NCBI RefSeq assembly: GCF_000702665.1
Contig: NZ_JNJA01000021.1
Span: forward strand, 1-48,641
Direction of reading: 5' to 3'
DNA length: 48,641 nucleotides
From: Solidesulfovibrio alcoholivorans DSM 5433
Lineage (GTDB): Bacteria; Desulfobacterota; Desulfovibrionia; Desulfovibrionales; Desulfovibrionaceae
This document shows positions 33,488 through 42,115 of the stretch, piece after piece. The notes under the pieces are model-generated. The model did not search any database. It saw nothing but the letters and a program-made list of their open reading frames with translations, and was not told the DNA's origin. Made by a program: the position numbers and the translations under genes. Position 1 is the first letter of the stretch; each line of letters starts with the position of its first letter.

Positions 33488-33817
33488 ATGGATATTCGCG
33501 AAGACGATCTTTTCAGCCTGTCCCCGGCGGCAAGCGCCGCCCTTGCGGCCCATTTCGCCGGAGCGGCCCGACCGTGCCTGCGCGTGTTCCTGTCATTTTT
33601 AAGCGACGATGGACCGCGTCTGGAACTCGCCGCAGCCGAACCCGAAGCCGACGACGTCTCCTTTTCCAGGGACGGCTGGCGTATCGTCGTCAATCGCCAG
33701 CTTTTCCAGCAGGCCGCGCCGTTGGCTGTGGATTGCGGCGCGCAGGGGTTCGTCATCGCCTCGAGCCTCGACTTCTCCGAAGCCGGCGGCAACTGCGGCG
33801 GGACATGTTCCCACTGA
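33488..33817 (+). CDS. Divergent HesB-like protein lacking the GGC motif
   Basis: 109 residues, same length and layout as the two genes before it: a helical N-terminus (SPAASAALAAHFAGAARPCLRVFLSF), then DGPRLELAAAEPEADDVSFSRDGWRIVVNRQLFQQAAPLAVDCGAQGFVIASSLDF, parallel to GPSLTLALDEPRENDDVFDVNGYTFVVEKELM...GFSVGSSLQL. At the Sec/Cys position it reads SDDGP, so the catalytic or cluster residue is gone; the tail keeps NCGGTCSH. It has its own space after the terminator; ribosome site is weak. It may have lost the original chemistry and serve as a partner or scaffold. Confidence 0.7.
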   Translation: MDIREDDLFSLSPAASAALAAHFAGAARPCLRVFLSFLSDDGPRLELAAAEPEADDVSFSRDGWRIVVNRQLFQQAAPLAVDCGAQGFVIASSLDFSEAGGNCGGTCSH

Positions 33818-34161
33818 CCCTGTAGCCGCTTTCTTCCCCAATGCCCCTCACCATTCCGTGACGCGCACGACCGCGCGGCAGGACTTTTCGCGTGGCGAGG
33901 GTTTGTTTTTTATGCGCGACCGTCTCCCCGGCTGTCAGAATTTTTTGGTATCTTATTAATTAGCATACCCTTTCCGGCCGGCAATTTACCACTTCATTTA
34001 TTTGGTATTTTTGCCATACAACCGTCTTTTTCGGCGCACGCGACCGGTTTTATCCTGTCAAATCGGCTGGTTTTCATCATCGAATCACGTCCTACGCCTT
34101 GCCAAGGACGGCGCGTTTACCTACTATCGCGTCCGGTTGGCGCTACCCCAAGGAGACTCGC
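33818..34161. other. AT-richer leader before the response regulator, with GGTAT dyads
   Basis: 344 nt with no gene. Its middle is the only AT-rich intergenic stretch in this part of the window. Imperfect dyads GGTAT-N13-ATACC (33947-33969) and GGTAT-N7-ATACA (34004-34020) may be operator or promoter elements for the response regulator gene. No clear -10/-35 pair can be fixed. Confidence 0.4.
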
Positions 34162-34548
34162 ATGCCCGGCAAGATTCTCATCGTCGATGATGAGGTGCAT
34201 ATCCGCATGCTCCTGGAGCAGACGCTCGAGGAACTGGAAGAGGATTGTGGCGTGACCATTCTTTCCGCCCAAAACGGCGAGGAGGGGTTGGCGCTCATCC
34301 GCTCCGAAAAGCCCGACGTTGTGTTCCTGGACATCATGATGCCCAAGCTCAATGGCTACGAGGTCTGCCAGCACGTCAAGGAAGACCCGGCCATCACCGG
34401 CATAGGCATCGTGCTCCTGACCGCCAAGGGACAGGAGGTGGACCGCCGCCAGGGCCTCGACTTGGGAGCAGCCAGGTACATGACCAAACCCTTCGATCCC
34501 GACGAAGTCCTGCGTGTGGCCAGGGAACTGCTGGGCATCGCCGACTGA
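34162..34548 (+). CDS. Single-domain response regulator
   Basis: 128 residues, receiver domain only. ILIVDDEVHIR (Asp9, Asp10), the phosphoacceptor Asp57 in VVFLDIMMPKLNG, Thr87 in LLTAKGQ and Lys109 in YMTKPFDP are all present. Start ATG at 34162 with AAGGAG nine bases upstream. There is no output domain; the next gene, 20 nt on, encodes a GAF/HD-GYP protein that probably works with it in cyclic-di-GMP or stress signalling. No histidine kinase is nearby. Confidence 0.93.
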   Translation: MPGKILIVDDEVHIRMLLEQTLEELEEDCGVTILSAQNGEEGLALIRSEKPDVVFLDIMMPKLNGYEVCQHVKEDPAITGIGIVLLTAKGQEVDRRQGLDLGAARYMTKPFDPDEVLRVARELLGIAD

Positions 34549-34568
34549 CCGGCGAGGCGCCGACGTCC

Positions 34569-36272
34569 ATGGTTCCGTTGCGCCGCCACCTGAAAAACAA
34601 GGTTCTCGCCCCGCTGCTGGAACGCGCCAGAGGCTTCCTCGGCCCTGGTTGGCGTGTGCATATCCGTGAAGCCGGCGCGCCACCGTCCGACAATTGTCAT
34701 AGCGAAGAACTCCGCCTCGATGGCGATCTTGTCGGCTATCTCGATTGCGTATTCGAGGCAAGCGCAGGCGACGCACGCCCCGTACACGACATCGCGCCCG
34801 TGGCGCGATTCACGGCCGACATGATCGAGCACGCCATCGCGGGCGAAGCGGCCCGGCGCAGTCTGGCCGCGGAAGTGCTCGCCAAGTATCGCGAGGTTTC
34901 CCTGCTCCACCGGGCAACGCTCGGCCTCAACGCCTCCTTGCGTCCTCGAGACGTGGCCCAGGCCCTGCTCGCTGAATGCCATCGCGGGGATCTCTCCGCC
35001 GAAGTCGGCATGGTCTTCCTGCGGCCGCCGGGCGCAGAAGAATTCATACCGTTTTTCTCTGCCGGGGATGAATCCGGCCTGGACCTGACCGCTACGGCCC
35101 AATCCGCACTCTTTGCGGATGTGGTCCGCAGGCACAAGGGCGAAATCGTCAACGACCTGCAGCGAGACCGACGCTGGCGCGGCGAAGCGAACGTGCGCGC
35201 CCTGCTGTTGCATCCCCTGTGCGCGGCCAACCGCTGCGTCGGTATGCTGGTTCTCGGCGCGGCGTCCACCGTGCGGTTCGAGGCCAACCACCTGCAATAC
35301 GTCGGCACCCTGGCCGCCGTGGCCGGCACGGCCCTGGGCAATGCCCTGCATTTCGAAGCCGTGCAGACGCTGATCAATTCGCTGATGCAGGCTTTGGCAA
35401 CGGCCATCGACGCCCGAGACCCTTACACCGCCGGCCACTCCAAGCGGGTGGCCCAACTCGGCGTGGCTCTTGCCACGGTCGTGCATCAGGACACCAGCGC
35501 CTTCCCGGACGTGCATTTCTCCCCCCACGACATCGAGGAACTCCTGTTCGCAGGACTGCTGCACGACGTGGGAAAGATCGGCATCCGCGAGGAAGTGCTG
35601 ACCAAGGCCACGCGCCTGCCGCATGGCGTCATGCAGGTCATCGCGCAACGGCTGGCCCTGGAGGCCCTGGTGTCGGGAAAATACGATGCCGGAGAATTCG
35701 AGCGCCTGTCGCGCATCAACGCCGGGGACTCGGTGGGGCGCGAAGACGCGGCTTTCGTGACCGGGCTCGGCGCGCGCACGATCCGCGTGGGGAACAGGAC
35801 CATGCCGCTCTTGAGCGAGGAGGAAATCGCCTGCCTGCTCATCGTGCGCGGCAACCTTACCCCGGAGGAACGCCGGGAGATCGAGCGGCATCCGGCGGAG
35901 TCCTACCGCATCCTGCGCCATATCCCCTTTCCGGAAAACATGTCGCGCCTGCTCGACATCATCTCCCAGCACCACGAGCGCCTGGACGGCTCGGGCTATC
36001 CCGCCGGGCTCAAGGGCGACGCCATCCTGCTGCAAAGCCGCATCATCGCCATCGTGGACATCTACGACGCCATCACCATGGCCCGCCACTACAAGCCCGC
36101 CCTGCCACGCGAAAAAGCCCTCGGCATCCTTTGGCAGGAAGCCGGGGCCGGCCGTATCGACGCCAAGCTCGTGGAACTGCTCGAAGCCAACATCGACCGC
36201 GTGGAAGCGGACTGCCGGCTCCTCGGCGACCGCCTGGACCTGCCGGCCTTTCTGGCGAGCCGGCAAGCCTGA
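34569..36272 (+). CDS. GAF and HD-GYP domain protein (putative cyclic-di-GMP phosphodiesterase)
   Basis: 567 residues. The N-terminal 100 residues are not recognised. A GAF-like domain (about 110-270) contains VGMVFLRPPGAEEFIPFFS and LLLHPLCAANRCVGMLVLG. The C-terminal HD-GYP domain has RDPYTAGHSKRVA, LLHDVGKIGI (HD about residue 331) and HHERLDGSGYPAGLKG (about 467). The HD and GYP motifs are about 137 residues apart, roughly 70 more than usual, so a subdomain is inserted. HD-GYP enzymes hydrolyse cyclic-di-GMP to pGpG or GMP with a di-iron site. Start ATG at 34569; the ribosome site is weak and translation may be coupled with the response regulator. Confidence 0.87.
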   Translation: MVPLRRHLKNKVLAPLLERARGFLGPGWRVHIREAGAPPSDNCHSEELRLDGDLVGYLDCVFEASAGDARPVHDIAPVARFTADMIEHAIAGEAARRSLAAEVLAKYREVSLLHRATLGLNASLRPRDVAQALLAECHRGDLSAEVGMVFLRPPGAEEFIPFFSAGDESGLDLTATAQSALFADVVRRHKGEIVNDLQRDRRWRGEANVRALLLHPLCAANRCVGMLVLGAASTVRFEANHLQYVGTLAAVAGTALGNALHFEAVQTLINSLMQALATAIDARDPYTAGHSKRVAQLGVALATVVHQDTSAFPDVHFSPHDIEELLFAGLLHDVGKIGIREEVLTKATRLPHGVMQVIAQRLALEALVSGKYDAGEFERLSRINAGDSVGREDAAFVTGLGARTIRVGNRTMPLLSEEEIACLLIVRGNLTPEERREIERHPAESYRILRHIPFPENMSRLLDIISQHHERLDGSGYPAGLKGDAILLQSRIIAIVDIYDAITMARHYKPALPREKALGILWQEAGAGRIDAKLVELLEANIDRVEADCRLLGDRLDLPAFLASRQA

Positions 36273-36301
36273 GGCGCGCCCTCAGGCGACGCGCCGCGGC
36301 A

Positions 36302-36775
36302 TCAGCCGAGTCCGGCGGCCTTCTTGTCCACCACGGCGGCCGAGAGCTCGGCTTCCGCGACGAGCACGCCGTCCACGCTTGCTTCGGCGCGCATGCGGCA
36401 CAGGGTCATCCGGCGCTTGAGGTCGAAGCAGCGCAGGGTCAGCTGGTCGCCCGGCACCACCGGCCGGCGGAACTTGGCCTTTTCCACCCCCGTGAACATG
36501 AAGATACGGTCGCCGAGGGGCCCTTCGAGACTCTTGGAAACGAGCACGCCCCCGGCCTGCGCCAGGGCTTCGAGGATCAGCATGCCGGGCATCACGGGCG
36601 CACCCGGGAAATGGCCCTGGAAAAAGGGCTCGTTGATGGTCACGTTCTTGATGGCGGTGATCGACTCGCCAGGAACGAACGCCGTGACGCGGTCCACCAG
36701 CAGGAAGGGGTAGCGGTGGGGCAGCAGCGCGAAAATTTCCGTAATGGCGATGACGTCACCAGGATTTGCCGGCAT
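36302..36775 (-). CDS. fabZ: 3-hydroxyacyl-ACP dehydratase FabZ
   Basis: 157 residues. It dehydrates 3-hydroxyacyl-ACP in fatty-acid synthesis. Active-site His20 lies in LLPHRYPFLLVDRV, and the second catalytic region FFQGHFPGAPVMPGMLILEALAQAGG holds the Glu. It is the last gene of the lysS operon, 128 nt after skp. Unlike the more usual order no lpxD lies between skp and fabZ and no lpxA follows. A GC hairpin at 36268-36288 lies between it and the convergent HD-GYP gene. Confidence 0.96.
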   Translation of the reverse strand: MPANPGDVIAITEIFALLPHRYPFLLVDRVTAFVPGESITAIKNVTINEPFFQGHFPGAPVMPGMLILEALAQAGGVLVSKSLEGPLGDRIFMFTGVEKAKFRRPVVPGDQLTLRCFDLKRRMTLCRMRAEASVDGVLVAEAELSAAVVDKKAAGLG

Positions 36776-36903
36776 GGCGTTCTCCCTTTTGCGTGGAAAA
36801 AGGGCCGAAGCGCCAACCGCTCCGGCCCATCGATTCTGGACTGCAATGTCACCGCCCGACTCCGGCAGGCGTGACGCGCACCGGAGGAACGGCCCGGAAA
36901 GCC

Positions 36904-37410
36904 TTACTTGCTCGAATCGAACTGTGCCCGCACGGCGGCGGTCACGTCCATCTTGGGATCATAATAGGGAACGCTGCGGGCTTCGAGGATCACGGTGAAG
37001 CCGTTTTTGGCCGCGTACTCGGTCACGACCTTCTGCAGACGCGACAGCAAGGGCTGCAGCACGGTCTGCTGGGCCTGCTGTTCTTCCTGCTGGAGCTTGT
37101 TGCGGTCATCGAGGTACTTGCGGGCCTTGGCCTCGAAATCGGCGGCTTTGGACTTCATGGCGTCCTGGGACAGGGCCACGCTCTTTTTCTGCAACTCATC
37201 CTGCATTTTCTTGAGGTCGTCGCCCTGGGCGGCAATGGCCTTTTCCCGGGATTCGAACCGGCTTTTGAGCCCGGAGAGAGCCGACTTGCCGGCACTGGAG
37301 TTGGACAGGGCTTCATCGAGGTTGATGATGCCGATCTTGCCCTGGGCAAACGCCGCCACCGGCATGACCAAAACGGCCAAAACAATAAACGTCCGCATCA
37401 AAACGCCCAT
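36904..37410 (-). CDS. skp: Periplasmic chaperone OmpH/Skp
   Basis: 168 residues. The signal peptide MGVLMRTFIVLAVLVMPVAAFA is followed by GKIGIINLDEAL and a long coiled coil (about 45-125, rich in Lys, Glu, Gln), then a C-terminal strand region (GFTVILEARSVPYYDPKMDVT). This is the Skp/OmpH layout, a trimer that keeps unfolded outer-membrane proteins soluble on the way to BamA. The start at 37408-37410 has AAGGAG upstream. It follows bamA by 164 nt. Confidence 0.93.
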   Translation of the reverse strand: MGVLMRTFIVLAVLVMPVAAFAQGKIGIINLDEALSNSSAGKSALSGLKSRFESREKAIAAQGDDLKKMQDELQKKSVALSQDAMKSKAADFEAKARKYLDDRNKLQQEEQQAQQTVLQPLLSRLQKVVTEYAAKNGFTVILEARSVPYYDPKMDVTAAVRAQFDSSK

Positions 37411-37574
37411 GACTCGACTCCTTGCTCGTTCCGTGTTTCGAACGGTCTTGCCGTCCGGTTGTTTAGCTTCGTGACCAGCCGGCCGCGGCGCATCGGCAAA
37501 ACCGATGCGCCGCGGCCAACCTTGCGACACGCGCCCGGGCCGCCTGGCCGCGGGCCGGTCCGTTCCGTCCCGTT

Positions 37575-40223
37575 CTAGAAGGTCTGCCCCATGGAGAAGC
37601 CGATCTGCGACGGCTGCATATTGTGATCTTCCGCGTCGAGGCCGTAGCCGTACTCCACGCGAATGAGGCCCATCGGCGAGTACCAGCGCAGGCCCGCGCC
37701 GACGCTCTTGTAGATGGTCGAGTTGATGAGGTTGTAATCACCCCAGGAATTACCGGCGTCGAAGAAGACGACGCCGAGCAGGCCGACGGACTTGCTGATG
37801 GGGAAGATGGTTTCGAAGTTGGTGAAGGCTTCGGCCTTGCCGCCGATGCGTTCGTGGGTCCAGGGGTCCTTCGGCGAAATCTTGTCCACTTCGTAGCCGC
37901 GGACGTTGTTGATGCCGCCGAGGTAGAAGCGCTCGTAGACCGGGATGTCGCCGCCGGCATTGGGGAAGATCACGCCGGCCTGGCCGCGCCAGTGGAAGAC
38001 CAGGTCAAGCGGCAGCGGGTAGAAGAAGTTCGAGGTGAACATCGGCTTGACGAAGGCGTCGTCGCCGCCCACCACGCCGCCGGCGTATTCCAGGGACAGG
38101 GTGTTCTTGGTGCCCTTGGTGGGCTTGGTCGCGCTGTCGATGGTGTCGCGGTCGACCTGGACGAACACCGAGCTCGCCCAGTGCCAGCCGGCCGACTGCT
38201 GGATGACGCTCGAAGCGTTCCAGTTGGTGTGATAGATATGATAGTGATCCAGGCGGTAATCCCAGGACAGCACCGTGTATTCGCCGAGCGGATACGCGAA
38301 GCGGAGCTTGCCGCCGGAGGTCGACTTCTTGAAGTCGTCGTAGGCCTTGTAGACCTGGTAGACATCCGCGCCCACGGCCAGATTGGAGTCGTAGACGCGC
38401 GGGTTGGTGAACGACAGGACACCGCGGCTGGACTTGCCGCTGAACATGCCCTGGAACTTGGCGTGGTAGCCCTTGCCGAAGAGGTTTTTCTCCTCGACGG
38501 AGCCGCCGAAGAACACGCTGTCGGAGGTCGAGTAGCCCGCGCCCAGGCTGATGGCGCCGGTGTTCTTGTCCTTGACCTTGACCTTGATGTCCACTTCGCC
38601 CGGGTTGTCCGTGGGCACGGTCTCGATATCGACCTTCTCGAAGTACTCGAGCTTGTCCAGGCGCTCGTTGGAACGGCGCAACTTGGAGCCCGAGAAGAGG
38701 TCGCCGTCGGCCAGCTTGACTTCGCGGCGCACGACGTTGTCGCGGGTCTTTTCGTTGCCCTCGATGGACACGCGGCGCACGTAGACCTTGCGGCCCTTAT
38801 TGATGATGTAGGTCAGGTCGATGACCTTGGTGTCGGGATGCTTCTGCATGTCCACGTCGGCTTCGGCGAAGGCGTAGCCGTCGTCGGCGTAGAGTTCGGC
38901 CAGGGCGTTGAGGTCGTCGCGCACCACGGAGCGGTTGAAGTAGCTGCCCTTGGCCGCCAGCTCGTCGAGCTTGATGCGGTCCATGAGCTTGGGCTCGTCG
39001 TAGAGCAGGTCGCCGGAGAAGGACACGGAGCCGACCTTGTAGCGTTCGCCCTCTTCCACGCGGAAGATGACGGTGATGCCGTCGTCGCCGTAGACGACCT
39101 CGGGTTGGCCGACCTTGGCGTCCACGAAGCCGCGGTTGGCGTAGTAGGCCTCGATGGCCGCGGCGTCGCGCTCGAGCATCTCGTCCTTGAGCACGCCGGA
39201 ACCGGTGACCCAGGACCAGAAGTGGCGGGTGGAGGTGGCGAGCTCGGATTCGATGTCGCTGGCCGGGATCTGCTTGGCCCCCTCGATCTTGACTTCCTTG
39301 ATGTAGAGCTTCTTGGGCTCTTTGATGATGATGTTGAGCCGGGCCACGCGCGGGTCGGTCTGCTCGAGCTCGTAGGTGACCTCGGTCTTGTAGTAGCCCT
39401 TCTTGCTGTAGAGTTCGCGGATCTTGCCCAGGTCGTCGGCCAGGACCTTGAGGTTCAGGACGCCGCCGGCCTTGGTGCTCATGGCCTCGAGAATGTCGTC
39501 CTTTTTCACGTCGCCGTTGCCGGTGACGCCGATGGCCTGGATACGCGGCTTCTCCTTGACCACGAAGGTCAGGCGCTTGCCGCCGGGGACGTTGTCCAGG
39601 CGCACCTGGACGTCGTCGAAATAGCCCATGTCGAAGAGCTTCTTGATGTCTTCGTTGACGGTCTTGGGGTCGTAGGGCTGGTTGACCTGGCTTTTGATCT
39701 TAAGCAGCACCACTTCCTTGTCGAGGATGGAGTTGCCCTCCACGTCGACTTCGGCGATGCGGTCCGAGGAGCCCACGGCCGCAACGAGCGGCGCGATCTT
39801 CTGGGCCAGCTCGCCCGCTGCCGCGTCCATGGCCATGGCGCTTTTCGCCGTGGCGAAAACCGTCTGGGGCGTACCGCCCGAGACCTTGGCCACACGGGCG
39901 TCGAGGCTCAGGCCCTCGCCGACCTTGGAAATGGAGCCGAACACGACGTAATCGGCCCGCGCCCCCGCGCCCAGCTTGCGGGCGGCGGACACGTCCGTCA
40001 CGGCCTTGCCGCCTTCGGCCGAGGCGGCCACGCCGCCGGCCTTGAGCTTGTCGGCCAGCATGTGCGGAAGGCTTCCCTGGACGGACTGCAAAGCGTCGGC
40101 CGCGTTGATCTCAAAGGGCAGCACCAGCACCTTGCCGGACTGGGCCAGGGCTTGGCCTGCCGCCAGGACCAGGCAGGCGGCCAGAAAAAGCCCCCTAAGA
40201 CCTCGACGTTTCATTGCGCGCAT
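37575..40223 (-). CDS. bamA: Outer membrane protein assembly factor BamA, with N-terminal extension
   Basis: 882 residues, longer than the roughly 800 of E. coli BamA. After a signal peptide (FLAACLVLAAGQALA) comes about 140 residues, VLVLPFEINAADALQS...YVVFGSISKVGEGLSLDARV, resembling TolB-N/FlgO/CsgG-type domains. Five POTRA repeats follow (from EVDVEGNSILDKE on), then the beta barrel with the INNVRGYEVD loop motif and the outer-membrane signal end GQTF. BamA folds and inserts beta-barrel proteins. The start ATG at 40221-40223 has GGAG upstream and overlaps the end of lolD by 29 nt; ATG at 40214 is an alternative. Confidence 0.95.
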   Translation of the reverse strand: MRAMKRRGLRGLFLAACLVLAAGQALAQSGKVLVLPFEINAADALQSVQGSLPHMLADKLKAGGVAASAEGGKAVTDVSAARKLGAGARADYVVFGSISKVGEGLSLDARVAKVSGGTPQTVFATAKSAMAMDAAAGELAQKIAPLVAAVGSSDRIAEVDVEGNSILDKEVVLLKIKSQVNQPYDPKTVNEDIKKLFDMGYFDDVQVRLDNVPGGKRLTFVVKEKPRIQAIGVTGNGDVKKDDILEAMSTKAGGVLNLKVLADDLGKIRELYSKKGYYKTEVTYELEQTDPRVARLNIIIKEPKKLYIKEVKIEGAKQIPASDIESELATSTRHFWSWVTGSGVLKDEMLERDAAAIEAYYANRGFVDAKVGQPEVVYGDDGITVIFRVEEGERYKVGSVSFSGDLLYDEPKLMDRIKLDELAAKGSYFNRSVVRDDLNALAELYADDGYAFAEADVDMQKHPDTKVIDLTYIINKGRKVYVRRVSIEGNEKTRDNVVRREVKLADGDLFSGSKLRRSNERLDKLEYFEKVDIETVPTDNPGEVDIKVKVKDKNTGAISLGAGYSTSDSVFFGGSVEEKNLFGKGYHAKFQGMFSGKSSRGVLSFTNPRVYDSNLAVGADVYQVYKAYDDFKKSTSGGKLRFAYPLGEYTVLSWDYRLDHYHIYHTNWNASSVIQQSAGWHWASSVFVQVDRDTIDSATKPTKGTKNTLSLEYAGGVVGGDDAFVKPMFTSNFFYPLPLDLVFHWRGQAGVIFPNAGGDIPVYERFYLGGINNVRGYEVDKISPKDPWTHERIGGKAEAFTNFETIFPISKSVGLLGVVFFDAGNSWGDYNLINSTIYKSVGAGLRWYSPMGLIRVEYGYGLDAEDHNMQPSQIGFSMGQTF

Positions 40224-40893
40224 AGAGTTCTCCACCCTGCAGCTCCAGTCTCCGGCCCATCACAGCGGCCAGGTTATGGTTGTGGGTGACCACAACCAAG
40301 GTCATGCCAAGCTCGGCGTTGAGTCGGGCGAGCACATCGCCCACTTTCGCGCCAGTGGCTTCGTCCAGATTGCCGGTGGGTTCGTCGGCCAGCAGCACCA
40401 CTGGCCGTAATAGGACAGCGCGGGCGATGGCCGCCCTCTGTCTCTCTCCCCCGGAAAGCGTTGTTACCCTGTGTTCGGCCCTTTCATCAAGTCCCACAAG
40501 CGACAAAGATTCCTTTGCCCGCGCAAAGGCCTCCCGACGGCTCATTTTGGCGATCAGCGCCGGCATGGCCACGTTTTCCAGCGTGGTGAACTCCGGCAGA
40601 AGATGATGAAATTGAAAGACGAACCCGATTTCCCGGTTGCGCACGCGGGCCGCCTCGGCCGGGGCGAGGGAGGCAAGGTCCCGTCCCCGGAAGCGGATTT
40701 CCCCTGCCGTGGGCCGGTCCAGAGCGCCAAGCAAATGCAAAAGCGACGATTTTCCCGAGCCCGAGGCCCCGAGGATGGCCATGGAGTCCCCGGTCGGAAT
40801 CTCGAAGTCGAGGCCCCGAAGCACCACCACTTCCTCGGCAGGCCCCTGGTAGACCTTGCGCAGGCCGTGCAGCACGTAAAGCGGCTCAGTCAT
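40195..40893 (-). CDS. lolD: Lipoprotein-releasing ABC transporter ATPase LolD
   Basis: 232 residues. Walker A GASGSGKSSLLHLLGAL, Q-loop FVFQFHHLLPEFT, signature LSGGERQRAAIARA and Walker B VVLLADEPTGNLDEATG are all intact, as in LolD, which powers release of lipoproteins from the inner membrane to LolA. The ATG at 40891-40893 overlaps the end of the lolC/E gene by 8 nt; its 3' end overlaps the bamA start. The family is also MacB-like, but the neighbour supports LolD. Confidence 0.95.
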   Translation of the reverse strand: MTEPLYVLHGLRKVYQGPAEEVVVLRGLDFEIPTGDSMAILGASGSGKSSLLHLLGALDRPTAGEIRFRGRDLASLAPAEAARVRNREIGFVFQFHHLLPEFTTLENVAMPALIAKMSRREAFARAKESLSLVGLDERAEHRVTTLSGGERQRAAIARAVLLRPVVLLADEPTGNLDEATGAKVGDVLARLNAELGMTLVVVTHNHNLAAVMGRRLELQGGELYARNETSRS

Positions 40894-42115
40894 GGCGCAG
40901 CGCCTCCGTGGGCTCCAGTCGCGCGGCCTGGCGGGCCGGGTACAGCGTGGCCAGAAAACACAGCGCCAGGGCCGTCGCTCCGATGACGACGAGGTCCGGC
41001 CAGTCCAGGCGCACGGGCAGGTGGTCCATGGGATAGACGTCGCCAGGAATCTTGATGAACTGGTATTTTTCCAGGGCCAGGGCCACGCCAAGGCCCAGGG
41101 CGTAGCCGAGCGCCGTGCCCACCACGCCGATGATAGCGCCCTGGAGCATGAAGATGTTGCGGATGTTTTTCGCGGTCGCGCCCATGGACATGAGGATGGC
41201 GATGTCGCGGGTCTTTTCCATGACCAGCATGACCAGCGTCGTGATGATGGAAAAGGAACCCACGAGCACGATCATGACGAGGATGACGAACATGGCCGTC
41301 TTTTCCAGGTGCAACGCCTTGAAAAGGTTGCCGTTCATGTCGATCCAGGTGCGCACGTAGACCGGCGGCCCGCCCAGGGCCTGGCGCACCTTGCCCGCCA
41401 GGGCGTCCACGGCGTCCACGTCCGCGACCTTGAGCTCGATGCCCGTGACGATGTCGCGCTTAAATCCCAGCAGTTCCTGGGCCGCGGGAATGGTGACGTA
41501 GGCAAGGGTGGAATCGTATTCGTACATGCCGGTCTTGAAAAACCCGCGCACGGCGAAGGTCTTGACCTTGGGCGAGAATCCGGCGGCGCTTTCCTTGCCC
41601 GCGGGCGACATGAGGTTGAGCGTGTCACCGAGCGAAAGCCCCAGGCGGTCGGCCAGTTCCCGGCCGACGATGATGCCCGGGAAGATGCCGGGCGCGGAGA
41701 GGTCGTCGAGGCTGCCCGCGGTCATTTCGCCGGGCAGCGCCAGCACCTTGCCCGCCGAGGCCGGGTCGACGCCGCGCAACACCACGCCCTTGACCCCGCG
41801 GGGGCTCGACAGCATGACTTCCGTATAGACGAAGGGCGTGGCCCCGAGCACGCCGGGCACGGCTTCGGCCTTGGCCATGTCGCCCCGGTAGTCGTGGATC
41901 GCCCCGCCGGCCACGGCCGCCACCATGTGGGCGTTGATGCCGAGGATCTTGTCGCGAAGTTCGGTGGAAAAGCCCTGCATGACCCCCACCACCACGATCA
42001 ACGACGCGACGCCAAGGCCCACCCCGAGCACGGAGATGAGCGAAATGACCGAGATGAAGGCCTGCTTCTGGCGGGCCAGGAGGTAGCGTTTGGCGATGAA
42101 GTATTCGAAACTCAT
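40886..42115 (-). CDS. lolC: Lipoprotein-releasing system transmembrane protein LolC/LolE
   Basis: 409 residues. N-terminal FIAKRYLLARQKQAFISVISLISVLGVGLGVASLIVVVGVM is the family signature and first membrane helix; a periplasmic domain (about 45-255) and three C-terminal helices follow (MFVILVMIVLVGSFSIITTLVM, IFMLQGAIIGVVGTALGYALG, LVVIGATALALCFLATLYPARQAA), the FtsX layout. There is a single such gene, so it probably works as a LolF-type homodimer. The start ATG overlaps the lysS stop (ATGA). Confidence 0.94.
   Translation of the reverse strand: MSFEYFIAKRYLLARQKQAFISVISLISVLGVGLGVASLIVVVGVMQGFSTELRDKILGINAHMVAAVAGGAIHDYRGDMAKAEAVPGVLGATPFVYTEVMLSSPRGVKGVVLRGVDPASAGKVLALPGEMTAGSLDDLSAPGIFPGIIVGRELADRLGLSLGDTLNLMSPAGKESAAGFSPKVKTFAVRGFFKTGMYEYDSTLAYVTIPAAQELLGFKRDIVTGIELKVADVDAVDALAGKVRQALGGPPVYVRTWIDMNGNLFKALHLEKTAMFVILVMIVLVGSFSIITTLVMLVMEKTRDIAILMSMGATAKNIRNIFMLQGAIIGVVGTALGYALGLGVALALEKYQFIKIPGDVYPMDHLPVRLDWPDLVVIGATALALCFLATLYPARQAARLEPTEALRHD

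Noticed and set aside
34245..34568. N-terminal extension of the HD-GYP protein into the response regulator gene
   Set aside because: The open frame overlaps a perfect receiver domain in another frame. The ATG at 34569 starts the first plausible protein sequence.
37623..40289. Long plus-strand open frame opposite bamA (and similar ones at 26607-29621, 8664-11162 and 15062-16591)
   Set aside because: High-GC third-position bias keeps the opposite strand open. The minus- or plus-strand genes with clear families explain the sequence, and the antisense products are low-complexity Gly/Val/Asp-rich with no motifs.
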